A model generated the notes under the pieces. That model had not been told where the DNA came from. It saw nothing but the letters and a program-made list of their open reading frames with translations, and ran no database searches. The translations under genes and the position numbers were made by a program. Shown here in pieces: positions 51,651 to 62,165 of a stretch of DNA of 64,000 nt; position 1 is the first letter of the stretch; every line of letters begins with the position of its first letter. This DNA comes from Methylobacterium amylolyticum (lineage in GTDB: Bacteria > Pseudomonadota > Alphaproteobacteria > Rhizobiales > Beijerinckiaceae), in NCBI RefSeq assembly GCF_030700245.1, contig NZ_JAUYZI010000033.1:1-64000 (forward strand), written 5' to 3'.

Positions 51651-52331
51651 TCACAGCGGCAGCGGCCGTTCGACCACGTGGTCGATCAGCACGCCGGGTG
51701 TATGGATGACGTCCGGCGCCAGGACGCCGACCGGAACGATCTCGTTCGGCTCCGCGATGACGGTGTCGGCCGCCATGGCCATCAGCGGATTGAAGTTTCT
51801 GGCCGTCAGCGAGTAGACGAGGTTGCCCGCGTAATCGGCGCTTCGGGCCGCGACCAGGGCGACCGTCGCCCGGAGCGCTTCCTCGACCAGGAACTCGCGG
51901 CCGCCGATCTTCACGACGGTCTTGCCCTCGGCGACGACGGTCCCGAGGCCGGTCGCCGTCAGCACGCCGCCCAGCCCGGAGCCGCCGGCGCGGACGCGCT
52001 CCGCGAGCGTTCCCTGCGGAACGAGCGTGACCTCGATCGCGCCGGCGAGCATGGCGCGCTGCGTCTCGGGGTTCGTGCCGATATGGGAGACGATCGCCCG
52101 CGACACGGCGCCCGCGCTGATCAGCTTGCCGATGCCGACACCCGGTCGAGCCGTGTCGTTCGCGATGACCGTCAGGTCCCGGACGCCGCGGGCTACGAGC
52201 GCGTCGATCATGCGGTTCGGCGTTCCTACGCCCATGAAGCCGCCGATCATGAGCGTGGCCCCGTCCGGGACGAGCTCGGCGGCCGCTCGCGGTGTCAGGC
52301 TGTTTCTCACGGTGACCCCATCGGCTGGCAT
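51651..52331 (-). CDS. 3-oxoacid CoA-transferase subunit A
   Basis: A 226-residue alpha subunit (AtoD/ScoA type). It has ATLMIGGFMGVGTPNRMIDALV, the ISHIGTNPETQRAM block and VTLVPQGTLAERVRAGGSGLGGVLT, which is the classic glycine-rich segment. It pairs with subunit B encoded immediately downstream. Upstream, separated by about 110 bases, is the SDR dehydrogenase gene; all lie in one direction and probably share a transcript. Confidence 0.92.
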   Translation of the reverse strand: MPADGVTVRNSLTPRAAAELVPDGATLMIGGFMGVGTPNRMIDALVARGVRDLTVIANDTARPGVGIGKLISAGAVSRAIVSHIGTNPETQRAMLAGAIEVTLVPQGTLAERVRAGGSGLGGVLTATGLGTVVAEGKTVVKIGGREFLVEEALRATVALVAARSADYAGNLVYSLTARNFNPLMAMAADTVIAEPNEIVPVGVLAPDVIHTPGVLIDHVVERPLPL

Positions 52332-52443
52332 GCGGTGGACGAGCCCCGCGGCTCGCAGCCTCGGAGTTCGGAACGTCTCCCGCCCGCAAGGGCGACGGAG
52401 CGAGCGGGCGTGGCGTGCGGACGCTCAAGCGCGACGCGTCGGG

Positions 52444-53232
52444 CTACAGGTGCTCGACGTTGCCATCGACGCTGATCGACTGGCCGGTGATGTTCCTCGC
52501 GGCCGGCGAGCACAGGAACAGGATCATCGCCGCGATGTCGCTCTCGGTGACCATCCGGCCGAGGGAGATCTTCGCGAGATACGCGGCCTTCATCTCCTCG
52601 AAGCCGATACCCAGGGCCTGCGCGCGCGCCGCGATGACGCGATCCATGCGCGGCCCGGCCACGAGACCGGGCAGGACCGCGTTGACGCGCACGCCGTCCT
52701 TGCCGAGCTCGATCGCGAGGGATTTCACCAAGCCCGCGATCGCCCACTTGGTCGAGGCGTAGGGCGTCCGGAACGGGTATCCGAGGCGGCCGGCCACGGA
52801 GGACATCGCCACGATGCTGGCCGCAGGCGACGCCTTCAGGAGCGGGACGGCGCGCCGCAGGACGTAGAACTGGCTGTTCAGGTTGGTCGAGATCGTCCGG
52901 TCCCAGTCGTCGGGCTCGATGTCCTCGATGGACCCGGTGGGGCCCGCGATGCCGGCATTGTTGACGAGGACGTCCAAGCCGCCGAGCGCGGCAGCGGCGT
53001 CATCGACGAGCCGGTCGACGCTCTCCCGCTCGGCGACGTTCGCGACGCCGGCGCCGATCGACGGGTGGGCCGCCCGCAGGGCCGCGACCGCGGCGGGATC
53101 GACGTCGCAGACGTAGACGTGCGCGCCGGCCTCGTCGAACGCCTCGGCGATGCGGGCGCCGATCCCGGCGGCTCCGCCCGTCACGAGCACCCGCAGGCCG
53201 GGGGCGGGCTTCAGAAGGTCGAACGTGGGCAT
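52444..53232 (-). CDS. SDR-family dehydrogenase of the catabolic cluster
   Basis: A 262-residue classical SDR. It has VLVTGGAAGIGARIAEAF with the dinucleotide loop at about 18-25, VCDVD after strand 2 (NAD preference), NNAGIAGP, the serine in AMSSVAGRLGYPF and YASTKWAIAGLVKSL with catalytic Tyr and Lys. An acidic residue after strand 2 favours NAD+, so oxidation of a beta-hydroxy substrate is likely, producing the keto acid for the BKACE enzyme or CoA-transferase. Confidence 0.9.
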   Translation of the reverse strand: MPTFDLLKPAPGLRVLVTGGAAGIGARIAEAFDEAGAHVYVCDVDPAAVAALRAAHPSIGAGVANVAERESVDRLVDDAAAALGGLDVLVNNAGIAGPTGSIEDIEPDDWDRTISTNLNSQFYVLRRAVPLLKASPAASIVAMSSVAGRLGYPFRTPYASTKWAIAGLVKSLAIELGKDGVRVNAVLPGLVAGPRMDRVIAARAQALGIGFEEMKAAYLAKISLGRMVTESDIAAMILFLCSPAARNITGQSISVDGNVEHL

Positions 53233-53307
53233 GGTGTCTCCTGTCGGACGAGGGTTGGGCGAAGGCGCGTCGCGATCTGCGCGATCCCGACGCGCCGGGC
53301 GTTTCGC

Positions 53308-54657
53308 TTACGGATGGCTCACGCGCAGGAGGCCGCCTGCGTGGGCCTCGGCCTCGCTCCGGAGTGCCCTGGCCAGGAGCGGGATCAGGATGAGGCCGAG
53401 CAGGGCCGTGACGGCGATGACGATGAAGCCGGATGCGCTACGCCCGGTCTCACGCTCCACGAGACCGAAGATGGACGGGCCGAAGAACCCGCCGATCAGG
53501 CCGATCGTGTTGATGAAGGCGAGGCCGGCGGCCGCCTGGATCCCCTGCAGGCGCTTCATCGCGACCGACCAGAAGATCGGCAGGATCCCGCCCGCGAAGA
53601 AGGCCGTGGTCGTGAACAGCGCGAGTTGGATCACCGGCAGCGTGGTCGCCAGGAAGACGGTCGCGCTGACCAGCAGGCCCGCGGTGACGGCGCCCAGGAA
53701 CACCATGTCGCTCTCGAAGAACCGCTTGACGCGCGGCAGGATCAGAACCCCGAGCAGGAAACCGATCCCCACCGAGCTGGAGAGCAGCCCCACCATGAAC
53801 GGCGTGCTCGCCTGCATCTGCTGAACCATCGAGGGGATGAAGAAGTACAACCCGACGAAGCCGATCTGATTGAAGAAGTAGATCAGCGCGATCAGGATCG
53901 TGCTCGGGCGCTTGAGGACGGAGATCCACTCCTTCGACGGGGCGTGCGCCTGGGCGTGGGCGCCGCCGTGTCCGGCCGCGTTGCTCTCCACGGCGTCGGC
54001 CTCGGCGGCCGTCAGCCACCGGGCATCCCGAGGACGGTCGGGGAAGATGAACCACAGGACCACACCGAAGATGACGGTCGGGAGGCCCTCCAGCAGGAAC
54101 ATCCACTGCCAACCGTGCAGGCCGCCGAGGCCGTCGAGCTGCATCAAGGCTCCGCCCAGGGGGTTGCCGATCGTCAATCCCAGGGCCGGAGCCGTGTAGA
54201 TCCAGCCGACCGCGACGGCCCGGTCGCGCTGGGCGAACCAGAGCGTGGTGACGTACATCAGCGCCGGGAACAGGCCCGCCTCGGCGATCCCGAGGAGGAG
54301 GCGGAAGGCGTAGAACGACCATTCGCCCTGGACGAACATCATCAGCGCTGAGATCGCGCCCCAGGTCACCGCGATGCGCGCGATCCAGCGTCGCGGTCCG
54401 ATGCGGTGCGCCAGAAGGTTGCTCGGCACCTCCAGGAGCGCGTAGCCCCAGAAGAAGATCCCGGCCCCGAACCCGTACATCGCCGGGGTGATGCCGAGAT
54501 CGACCTGGAAGGCGCCCTTCGCGAGCGCGACGTTCGTGCGGTCGATGAACGACAGGAAATAGATGAATACCATCATCGGCAGAAGGTGTCGTCTCACCTT
54601 CGCTGTCGCCGTGGCGAGCGTGGCATCCCCGGTTGCCGCCGTCTGATATGGGCTCAT
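53308..54657 (-). CDS. MFS transporter, anion:cation symporter (ACS) family
   Basis: About 449 residues from ATG 54657, where GGGAGGA lies about 9 bases upstream. Twelve hydrophobic helices are present. ACS-type motifs include FIDRTNVALAKGAFQVDLGITPAMYGFGAGIFFWGYALLEVPSNLLAHRIGPRRWIARI and LLGIAEAGLFPALMYVTTLWF. This family imports organic anions such as phthalate, tartrate, glucarate or carnitine-like compounds. Its place between the SDR and BKACE genes marks it as the uptake step of the pathway. Confidence 0.92.
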   Translation of the reverse strand: MSPYQTAATGDATLATATAKVRRHLLPMMVFIYFLSFIDRTNVALAKGAFQVDLGITPAMYGFGAGIFFWGYALLEVPSNLLAHRIGPRRWIARIAVTWGAISALMMFVQGEWSFYAFRLLLGIAEAGLFPALMYVTTLWFAQRDRAVAVGWIYTAPALGLTIGNPLGGALMQLDGLGGLHGWQWMFLLEGLPTVIFGVVLWFIFPDRPRDARWLTAAEADAVESNAAGHGGAHAQAHAPSKEWISVLKRPSTILIALIYFFNQIGFVGLYFFIPSMVQQMQASTPFMVGLLSSSVGIGFLLGVLILPRVKRFFESDMVFLGAVTAGLLVSATVFLATTLPVIQLALFTTTAFFAGGILPIFWSVAMKRLQGIQAAAGLAFINTIGLIGGFFGPSIFGLVERETGRSASGFIVIAVTALLGLILIPLLARALRSEAEAHAGGLLRVSHP

Positions 54658-54749
54658 GGCGTATCGTCCTCCCTCAAGTCCTGGCGAGCCAAATTTTCCG
54701 GATCCCACCGATCCGGCAGGTCGAAATTCATCGTATTATTTTGAGAATG

Positions 54750-55688
54750 TCAGAAATCGACGGTTCGAGAGCCCTTGAGATGAAGCATCTCGCGGGCTTC
54801 CGCCGGGGTCGCGACTTCGAGCGACAGTTCTTCGAGGATGCGGCGGATCTTCCTGACCTGCTCGGCGCTCGACGTCGCCGGAACGCCCTTGGCGATGTAG
54901 ATGCTGTCTTCCAGCCCGACGCGGACATGGCCGCCCATGAGCGCGCCGAGGGTCACGAAGGGCATCTGGTGGCGCCCGGCGCCCAGGACGGAGAACTGGT
55001 AATTCTCGCGGCCGAACAGGCGGTCCGCCGTCATGCGCATGAGCATGAGGTTCTCCGGGTCCGGCCCGAGCCCGCCCAGCACGCCGAAGATCGACTGGAT
55101 GAAGAACGGCGGCTTCACCAGTCCCTGCTCGGCGAAGTGGGCGAGGTTGTAGAGGTGGCTGACGTCGTAGCATTCGAACTCGAAGCGCGTGCCCTTGGCG
55201 CCGAGTTCTTCCAGGATATACCTGATGTCCTTGAAGGTGTTGCGGAAGACTTGGTCTTCCATGCCTTCCAGGTAGGGCTTCTCCCAATCGTAGCGCCAGT
55301 CCGTGATCCGGCTGGCGACGCCGTGGATCGAGAAGTTCATCGAACCCATGTTCAACGAGCACATCTCGGGCCCCGCTTGCAGCGGGTAGGCAAGGCGTTC
55401 GGCCAGGGTCATGCGGGTGCTGCCGCCCGTCGTGATGTTGACGACGGCGTCCGTGGCGGCCGCGATCACGGGGACGAACTGCCGGTAGACGGCCGGGTCG
55501 GGCGTCGGCCGGCCGTCCTCCGGATCGCGGGCGTGCAGGTGGATGATCGCGGCCCCCGCTTCCGCGGCCTCGATCGACTGGCGGGCGATCTGCTCAGGGG
55601 TCAGCGGCAGATATGGGGACATGGACGGCGTGTGCGTCGATCCGGTGATCGCGCAGGAGATGATGACTTTACGGCTCGACTTTCTCAT
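54750..55688 (-). CDS. Beta-keto acid cleavage enzyme (BKACE, DUF849)
   Basis: A 312-residue protein from ATG 55688 with GGAGGAAG close upstream. It shows the zinc-binding HLH (50-52) in AAIIHLHARDPEDGRPTPD, VVNITTGGSTRMTLAERL, the cysteine-containing EMCSLNMGSMNF, FEFECYDVSHLYNLAHF and GHVRVGLEDSIYIAKG. BKACE enzymes condense a beta-keto acid with acetyl-CoA and split it to acetoacetate (or a derivative) plus a new acyl-CoA; 3-dehydrocarnitine and 3-keto-5-aminohexanoate are known substrates. It is divergent from the AraC regulator. Confidence 0.93.
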   Translation of the reverse strand: MRKSSRKVIISCAITGSTHTPSMSPYLPLTPEQIARQSIEAAEAGAAIIHLHARDPEDGRPTPDPAVYRQFVPVIAAATDAVVNITTGGSTRMTLAERLAYPLQAGPEMCSLNMGSMNFSIHGVASRITDWRYDWEKPYLEGMEDQVFRNTFKDIRYILEELGAKGTRFEFECYDVSHLYNLAHFAEQGLVKPPFFIQSIFGVLGGLGPDPENLMLMRMTADRLFGRENYQFSVLGAGRHQMPFVTLGALMGGHVRVGLEDSIYIAKGVPATSSAEQVRKIRRILEELSLEVATPAEAREMLHLKGSRTVDF

Positions 55689-56075
55689 CGTTGCTTCCTC
55701 CGTGAAACTTGCTCTTCTGTTGAATGCGATCGCGCAGGGCCGGCGGCCGACAGGCGCCGGCCCATGCGTCAGCGTCGCGGCGCCTGCTCCGGGCAGGCTC
55801 CGCCTTCCGTCCGAGGACGGACACACATCGGTTCAGGGGGATGAGGGCTCGGCGGTCCCGGGCGTGCGCCCGCGTCGGCGGGACGCGGCGCGATCGAAGT
55901 CTACGGTGCGCGCGGGCCCGTCTGGCCTCGCTCGCGCGCGCCGGGCCACGGTGCAATTGCGACGCGCATGTTTCTGTCCTCCCTCAATTTTCAGGGAGGC
56001 TATCGGCGTGCCGGGTAGCCGCCAAGGTCCTCATAGGACATAGTGAGGTCTTTAGAGGACACGCGGGAGGCGCCC
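55689..56075. promoter_or_regulatory. Divergent promoter region of the catabolic cluster
   Basis: A 387-base region between the divergent BKACE and AraC starts. It should hold both promoters and AraC sites. No clean repeat pair was recognised by eye. Long arginine-rich frames here are shadows. Confidence 0.4.
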
Positions 56076-57101
56076 GTGTTGAAGAAGGTCCCGCTGCCGA
56101 GCGAGCGGATCTACGCACCCTACAAGATTGCCGCCCTCGTCGAGGTGCTGGGCGAGCAGGGAATTGCGCCCGAAGACTGCCTTCGCGACACCGGCGTCGA
56201 CGTGACCAGAGTCCACGACGCCTCGGCGCTCACGTCGGTGCGCCAATACGTGGCCGTGTGCCGCAATGCCCTTGAGCTTTCGCGCGATCCGACGACACCG
56301 TTCCAGGTCGGCGCGCGCCTTCACCTGTCGGCCTACGGGATGTACGGCTACGCGCTGATGTCGTGCCTGTCGCTGCGGGACTACTTCAACCTCGGTGTCA
56401 AATATCATCTCCTGGCGACGCCGACGCTGACGATCGCGTGGCAGGAATACCCGGATTCGGCGGTCTGGACCTTCCCGGACGAGTTCAGCTTCGCGCCGTC
56501 GGGGGACTTGCGGCAGTTCCTGATCGAGCAGCAGTTCACGCAGCAGGTCACCCACCTCCAGGACGTCGCCGGCCGGGCCTGTCCGCCGACGATGGCGCGG
56601 TTCTCCTACCCGAGGCCGGACCATGCCGCGGTCTATCCGGATTACCTCAACTGCCCATGCCTGTTCGATCAGGAATGCTGCGAGTTGCGCTACGACAGCG
56701 CCATCCTCGATCAGAAGCCGCAACTGGCGCACCGCCTGACATCGTTCATGTTCCAGGACGCGTGCGACAACCTCATCGGAAAAGCGAAGGCGTCGGCCGG
56801 TGTGGCCGGTGAAGTCTATCAGATCCTGATGCGCTCCCCGGGCGTGTGCCCGAGCATGGAGGATGTGGCGCAATCGATGCACATGACATCGAGGACGCTT
56901 CGGCGCCGTCTCAACGACGAAGGTGTCTCATTCTCTGCGGTCGTCGATGATTTTCATCGCGCGATCGCGATCGAGTATGTCGCCAAGACCAAGCTGAGTT
57001 ACGACGACATCGCCGTCCTCGTCGGATTCTCGGACGTCGCGAATTTCCGCAGGGCCTTCAAACGGTGGACCGGAAAGAATCCCGGCGAGGTCCGCGGCTG
57101 A
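56076..57101 (+). CDS. AraC-family regulator with arabinose-binding-like N-domain
   Basis: About 341 residues from GTG 56076, preceded by GGGAGG at 5 bases. The N-terminal 230 residues match the AraC-type effector domain of OruR/ArgR-like regulators (YKIAALVEVLGEQGIAPEDCL, then FQVGARLHLSAYGMYGYALMSC). The C-terminal DNA-binding domain has the two helix-turn-helices SMEDVAQSMHMTSRTLRRRLNDEGVSFSAVVDDF and LSYDDIAVLVGFSDVANFRRAFKRWTGKNP. Carnitine regulators (CdhR) and other catabolic activators are built this way, which fits its divergent placement. Confidence 0.92.
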   Translation: MLKKVPLPSERIYAPYKIAALVEVLGEQGIAPEDCLRDTGVDVTRVHDASALTSVRQYVAVCRNALELSRDPTTPFQVGARLHLSAYGMYGYALMSCLSLRDYFNLGVKYHLLATPTLTIAWQEYPDSAVWTFPDEFSFAPSGDLRQFLIEQQFTQQVTHLQDVAGRACPPTMARFSYPRPDHAAVYPDYLNCPCLFDQECCELRYDSAILDQKPQLAHRLTSFMFQDACDNLIGKAKASAGVAGEVYQILMRSPGVCPSMEDVAQSMHMTSRTLRRRLNDEGVSFSAVVDDFHRAIAIEYVAKTKLSYDDIAVLVGFSDVANFRRAFKRWTGKNPGEVRG

Positions 57102-57257
57102 GTTTTTTGTTACTAGACAGATTTTCTGAAGATCAATTTTTATCGTTTTCTATCTCAATGAATGTTGACGGTTTGCCGGTCGGATCGCGCGTAGCCGAGC
57201 CTGCGGGAGCGTCCGCTTTCACCAACGTTCGCAGACCAATCGAGAGTTCGGGACGGG

Positions 57258-57554
57258 CGCGAAGCAGCCGAAGCGGAGCGGCGCGGCCTGCGCGTCCCCC
57301 GGGATCTGTCCGTCGTCGGCATCGACAACCTGGAGATCGCGAGCCATAGCGCGCCGCCCCTGACGACGGTCCATCTGCCGACCGCCGACCTGGGGCGGGC
57401 GGTCGCCGAGCATCTGCTCGCCCGTCTGTGCGGCGAGCCCCGGAGCCGCCGCACGGAGATGCCGATCGCGTTGATCGAGCGCCGGTCGTCCGGACCCGCG
57501 CCCGACATCGGTCGGCCGGATGCCGAAGGCCGGAGCCGGCTCGAGCCTCGATAG
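57258..57554 (+). pseudogene. LacI-family regulator, C-terminal fragment
   Basis: The frame ending at 57554 reads GLRVPRDLSVVGIDNLEIA, SHSAPPLTTVHLPTADLG, then RAVAEHLLARLCGE and a C-terminal IALIERRSSG. This is the last quarter of a LacI-type repressor. There is no start codon, helix-turn-helix or N-terminal effector lobe upstream; the preceding 150 bases are AT-rich and unrelated. It is a remnant of a deleted regulator. Confidence 0.75.
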
Positions 57555-57676
57555 GCGGACGGGGCTCCGGCCGCCTCGGCGCCGCGGTCGAGGTTTCCGC
57601 GCGCTTCGTGCTCACGGTGCAGGACGGCCTGTCGCTCCGGGCCCGCGACGTCGGGGCGTCACGGATCCCGGCATCG

Positions 57677-58663
57677 TCAGAACACGGCGTGGTCGCCGCG
57701 CTCGGCCGCCGCCTCGCCGCGGATCACCCGCGCATAATAGGCAAACAGCGTCTCCGACCCCGTCGAAGGGGTGGCCTGCGCATCGTATCGACCGGTCGCC
57801 GGATTCAGCACGAGCATGGACTCGGTCGCGTAGTAGCGGCCGATCCGCGCGAGTTCGGCCTTGGCGGCCAGGGCCGGCACCCACCGTCCGACCGTCGCCA
57901 GGACGGTGACGATCGCGTTCAGCAGCCCCACCGGGACGTGCGTGAAGCGCGGTTCGCGGCCCAGCAGGGCGAAGAGCTGCTCGCCCTGCGCCCTCGGCGT
58001 GATCGCGTCGCCCGGCCCGCCGATCGGCAGCACGCGGTTGCGCCGCGCCGCGTCGTCGAGACAGTCCGCGAGGTAGCGGCCCAGGTCGTCGTCACCGATC
58101 GGCTTGCAGGCCGTCAGGGTTCCGTCGCCGAAGACCAGGAACGGCTTGCCGCGTCTCACGCGCTCGATCTGCCCCGAGAGCGACTTGAAGTAGGCGGTCG
58201 GCCGGACGATCGTGTAGGCGAGGCCCGAGGCGATCAGGTCCCGCTCGAAGGCGAGCTTGGCGTGCTGGAAGGCGAGGACCGGCTTCTGGACGCAGATCGC
58301 CGACAGCAGCACGACATGCCGCACGCCGGCCGCCCGGCTGGCGTGCAGGGCGTTCAGGTGCGCGCCGTAATCGATCGCCCAGGCGTCGTCGGGCAATCCG
58401 GTGCGCGACGCGAGGCACGACACCAGGGCGTCGAACGGCTCGCCGCGGATCCCGTCGCGCGCCAACGACGACGGATCGGTCAGGTCCACGACCCGCGCAG
58501 TGGCGCCTGCGGGATCCGCCGGGCCGGCCGTGCGCCTGACGAGGCAGACGACCGCGTGACCGCGCGACACCAGCGCGCGCACGGTCGCCCGACCGATCGT
58601 GCCGGTCGCCCCCAGAACGAGGACGCGGCGCGGTTGCCCGCCTTCCGGTCGATCCGTGGTCAT
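57677..58663 (-). CDS. bciA: Divinyl (proto)chlorophyllide 8-vinyl-reductase
   Basis: About 328 residues from ATG 58663. It is an NADPH-dependent Rossmann protein (RVLVLGATGTIGRATVRAL). The diagnostic BciA blocks are all present: VQKPVLAFQHAKLAFERDLIASG, YTIVRPTAYFKSLSGQIERV, KPFLVFGDGTLTACKPIGDDDLGRYLADCLDD and ARIGRYYATESMLVLNPATGRYDA. BciA reduces the C8 vinyl group during bacteriochlorophyll synthesis. No other photosynthesis gene is in the window, so it stands apart from any photosynthesis cluster. Similar reductases without pigment roles cannot be wholly excluded. Confidence 0.85.
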   Translation of the reverse strand: MTTDRPEGGQPRRVLVLGATGTIGRATVRALVSRGHAVVCLVRRTAGPADPAGATARVVDLTDPSSLARDGIRGEPFDALVSCLASRTGLPDDAWAIDYGAHLNALHASRAAGVRHVVLLSAICVQKPVLAFQHAKLAFERDLIASGLAYTIVRPTAYFKSLSGQIERVRRGKPFLVFGDGTLTACKPIGDDDLGRYLADCLDDAARRNRVLPIGGPGDAITPRAQGEQLFALLGREPRFTHVPVGLLNAIVTVLATVGRWVPALAAKAELARIGRYYATESMLVLNPATGRYDAQATPSTGSETLFAYYARVIRGEAAAERGDHAVF

Positions 58664-58792
58664 GAGCGTCTCATCCCGATGCCCGGCCATCCTAGAGCAG
58701 GTTTCGCCGAGGCGGTCGCCGGTCCGCGTCGGGACTCTGCGGTTCGTCGAGGATCGGCGCGTGCGAGGCCCCGCCGAACGGCAGGAGCGGTG

Positions 58793-59941
58793 CTACGGCG
58801 GCGTGCGCAGGGTGATCCGCGTCAACTCGGAGGGGCGGCCGAGCCGAAGCGCGAAGCCCGGCCACAGGCCGGTGCCGTTGCTGACGTAGAGGGTCATGCC
58901 CCCGACCCGGTACGCCCCGGAGACGAAGCCGGCATTGCCGCGCGCCACCAGCCGGTCCAGGCCGCGGATCATGCCGCCGTGGGTATGTCCGGACAGTTGC
59001 AGCCTCACCCCGTGCGCGGCCGCCCGCGCGGCGTTCGCCGGCTGATGATCCAGGAGCACGACCGGCGCACCCGCGGGCGCGCCCGCCAGCGCGGCGGCGA
59101 GATCAGGGCCCGGATGGCCGGTGGCGGGCGCCGAGCGGTCGGTCACCCCCGCCACGACCAGCGCTCCGCCATCGCGCCTGAGGATCGTGTTGGCGTTGGC
59201 GAGCACGCGGATCCCCAGCCCGGCGAGGTGGCGCATCCAGGCGTCGTAGTCGAAGAAGTACTCGTGGTTGCCCGGCACGGCCCAGACCCCGTCCCGCGCC
59301 CGCAGGGCGCGCAGCGGCTCGACGTCCGTCCGTCGCGCCGCGAGCGAACCGTCGATGAAATCGCCCGTCACCACGATCATGTCCGTGCGCAGTGCGTTGG
59401 CACGCGTCACGACGGCCCGCGCCCACGTCATCGGGAACAGGCGGCTGATGTGCAGGTCGGAGAGATGCAGGATCGTGTAGCCGTCGAACGCGGGGGGGAG
59501 ATCCGGAATCGCCACCGTGATGTCCTTCAGCGGCGGCACGCGCACGGCTTGCGCCACCGCCACAGCCGCCAGCATCACGGCCGCCAGGATTGCCGCGTAG
59601 CGCCAGGCCATGGGGATCGCCCACCCGCTTCCGGGCAGGACCCAGCAGACCAGCGCCACGGCATCAAGGGCGAGGAGCAGCGGAGCCGCCAGCGCGAGCG
59701 CACCGAACGCCCCGTTGAACAGGATCACCACCGGGCGGGGAAACTCCGGCGCGAAGACCGACCCGGAAGAGAGGCGGCTCCACAGGTGATACTGGGAGGC
59801 GACGAGCAGCAGGACGGTCGCGCCGAGCTTGAGCGCGAGCGGCCACGGGCTCGGCCACACCACGCGCGCGGCGACGTAGACGGCCGGCAGGCTGGGGATC
59901 AGTCGGATCATGGACCGCACCATGGCGAGCGGCATCCGCAA
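58793..59941 (-). CDS. Membrane-anchored metallophosphoesterase
   Basis: A 382-residue protein with about four hydrophobic helices in the first 145 residues and a calcineurin-like phosphoesterase domain after that. Metal ligands are visible in ILHLSDLHISR (near 155), VVTGDFIDG, VPGNHEYFFDYD and LSGHTHGGMIRGLDRL. This is the layout of YkuE/YpbG-like membrane metallophosphoesterases, which act on UDP-sugar lipids or other phosphodiesters. The substrate is unknown. The gene runs toward bciA, with about 130 bases between them. Confidence 0.9.
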   Translation of the reverse strand: MRMPLAMVRSMIRLIPSLPAVYVAARVVWPSPWPLALKLGATVLLLVASQYHLWSRLSSGSVFAPEFPRPVVILFNGAFGALALAAPLLLALDAVALVCWVLPGSGWAIPMAWRYAAILAAVMLAAVAVAQAVRVPPLKDITVAIPDLPPAFDGYTILHLSDLHISRLFPMTWARAVVTRANALRTDMIVVTGDFIDGSLAARRTDVEPLRALRARDGVWAVPGNHEYFFDYDAWMRHLAGLGIRVLANANTILRRDGGALVVAGVTDRSAPATGHPGPDLAAALAGAPAGAPVVLLDHQPANAARAAAHGVRLQLSGHTHGGMIRGLDRLVARGNAGFVSGAYRVGGMTLYVSNGTGLWPGFALRLGRPSELTRITLRTPP

Positions 59942-60403
59942 AGCAAAGCTTGCGGCCCGGCCCTCGGGGCGCGGCGGCCTGCGCGGCCGCCGCGGTGATC
60001 ACCCGATGCCGGTCCGTTCGGACATCAACGGGGCGTCGTCCGCCTGGATGACGCGATGGCGCCGATGCGCTTCGACGTCGCGGTGGACGGGTCGGTCGCC
60101 GCGATGGCGCGGGCTGTCCGATCGGCCTGAGGCTGATGGTGGCGTCGGCGCTCGGCAGTCTCGCGCAAGTTGTTCGATCGCCGAAGCAGCTAAACCAGAA
60201 CAGCAGCAGAAGGTCGCCGGACTGTCGCGCAGATAGCACAGGCTAGTTTGAAACTGCCGTCGATACCCGCTCAACACTGTCCAGGGGTGATCTTGCCGCA
60301 GCCCCGGCCATAGACTCGCCACACCGTCCGGACGACGGTCCCATGAAGCGTCCAAGCACTTGGCGTCGGCCAAGAGGGTGGGGCAGCGGGTACGGGGCAG
60401 GCC
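59942..60403. other. Gap upstream of the Hint-domain gene
   Basis: No gene is supported in these 462 bases. The plus-strand frame around 60040-60130 (DDAMAPMRFDVAVDGSVAAMA) looks faintly coding but is too short and lacks a start. Promoters for the metallophosphoesterase and the Hint protein must lie here. Confidence 0.35.
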
Positions 60404-62125
<1,722 letters not shown>

Positions 62126-62165
62126 TCGAGCCGTCCGGCCAGGGGCGAGCGGCGAGGGGCGGTCC

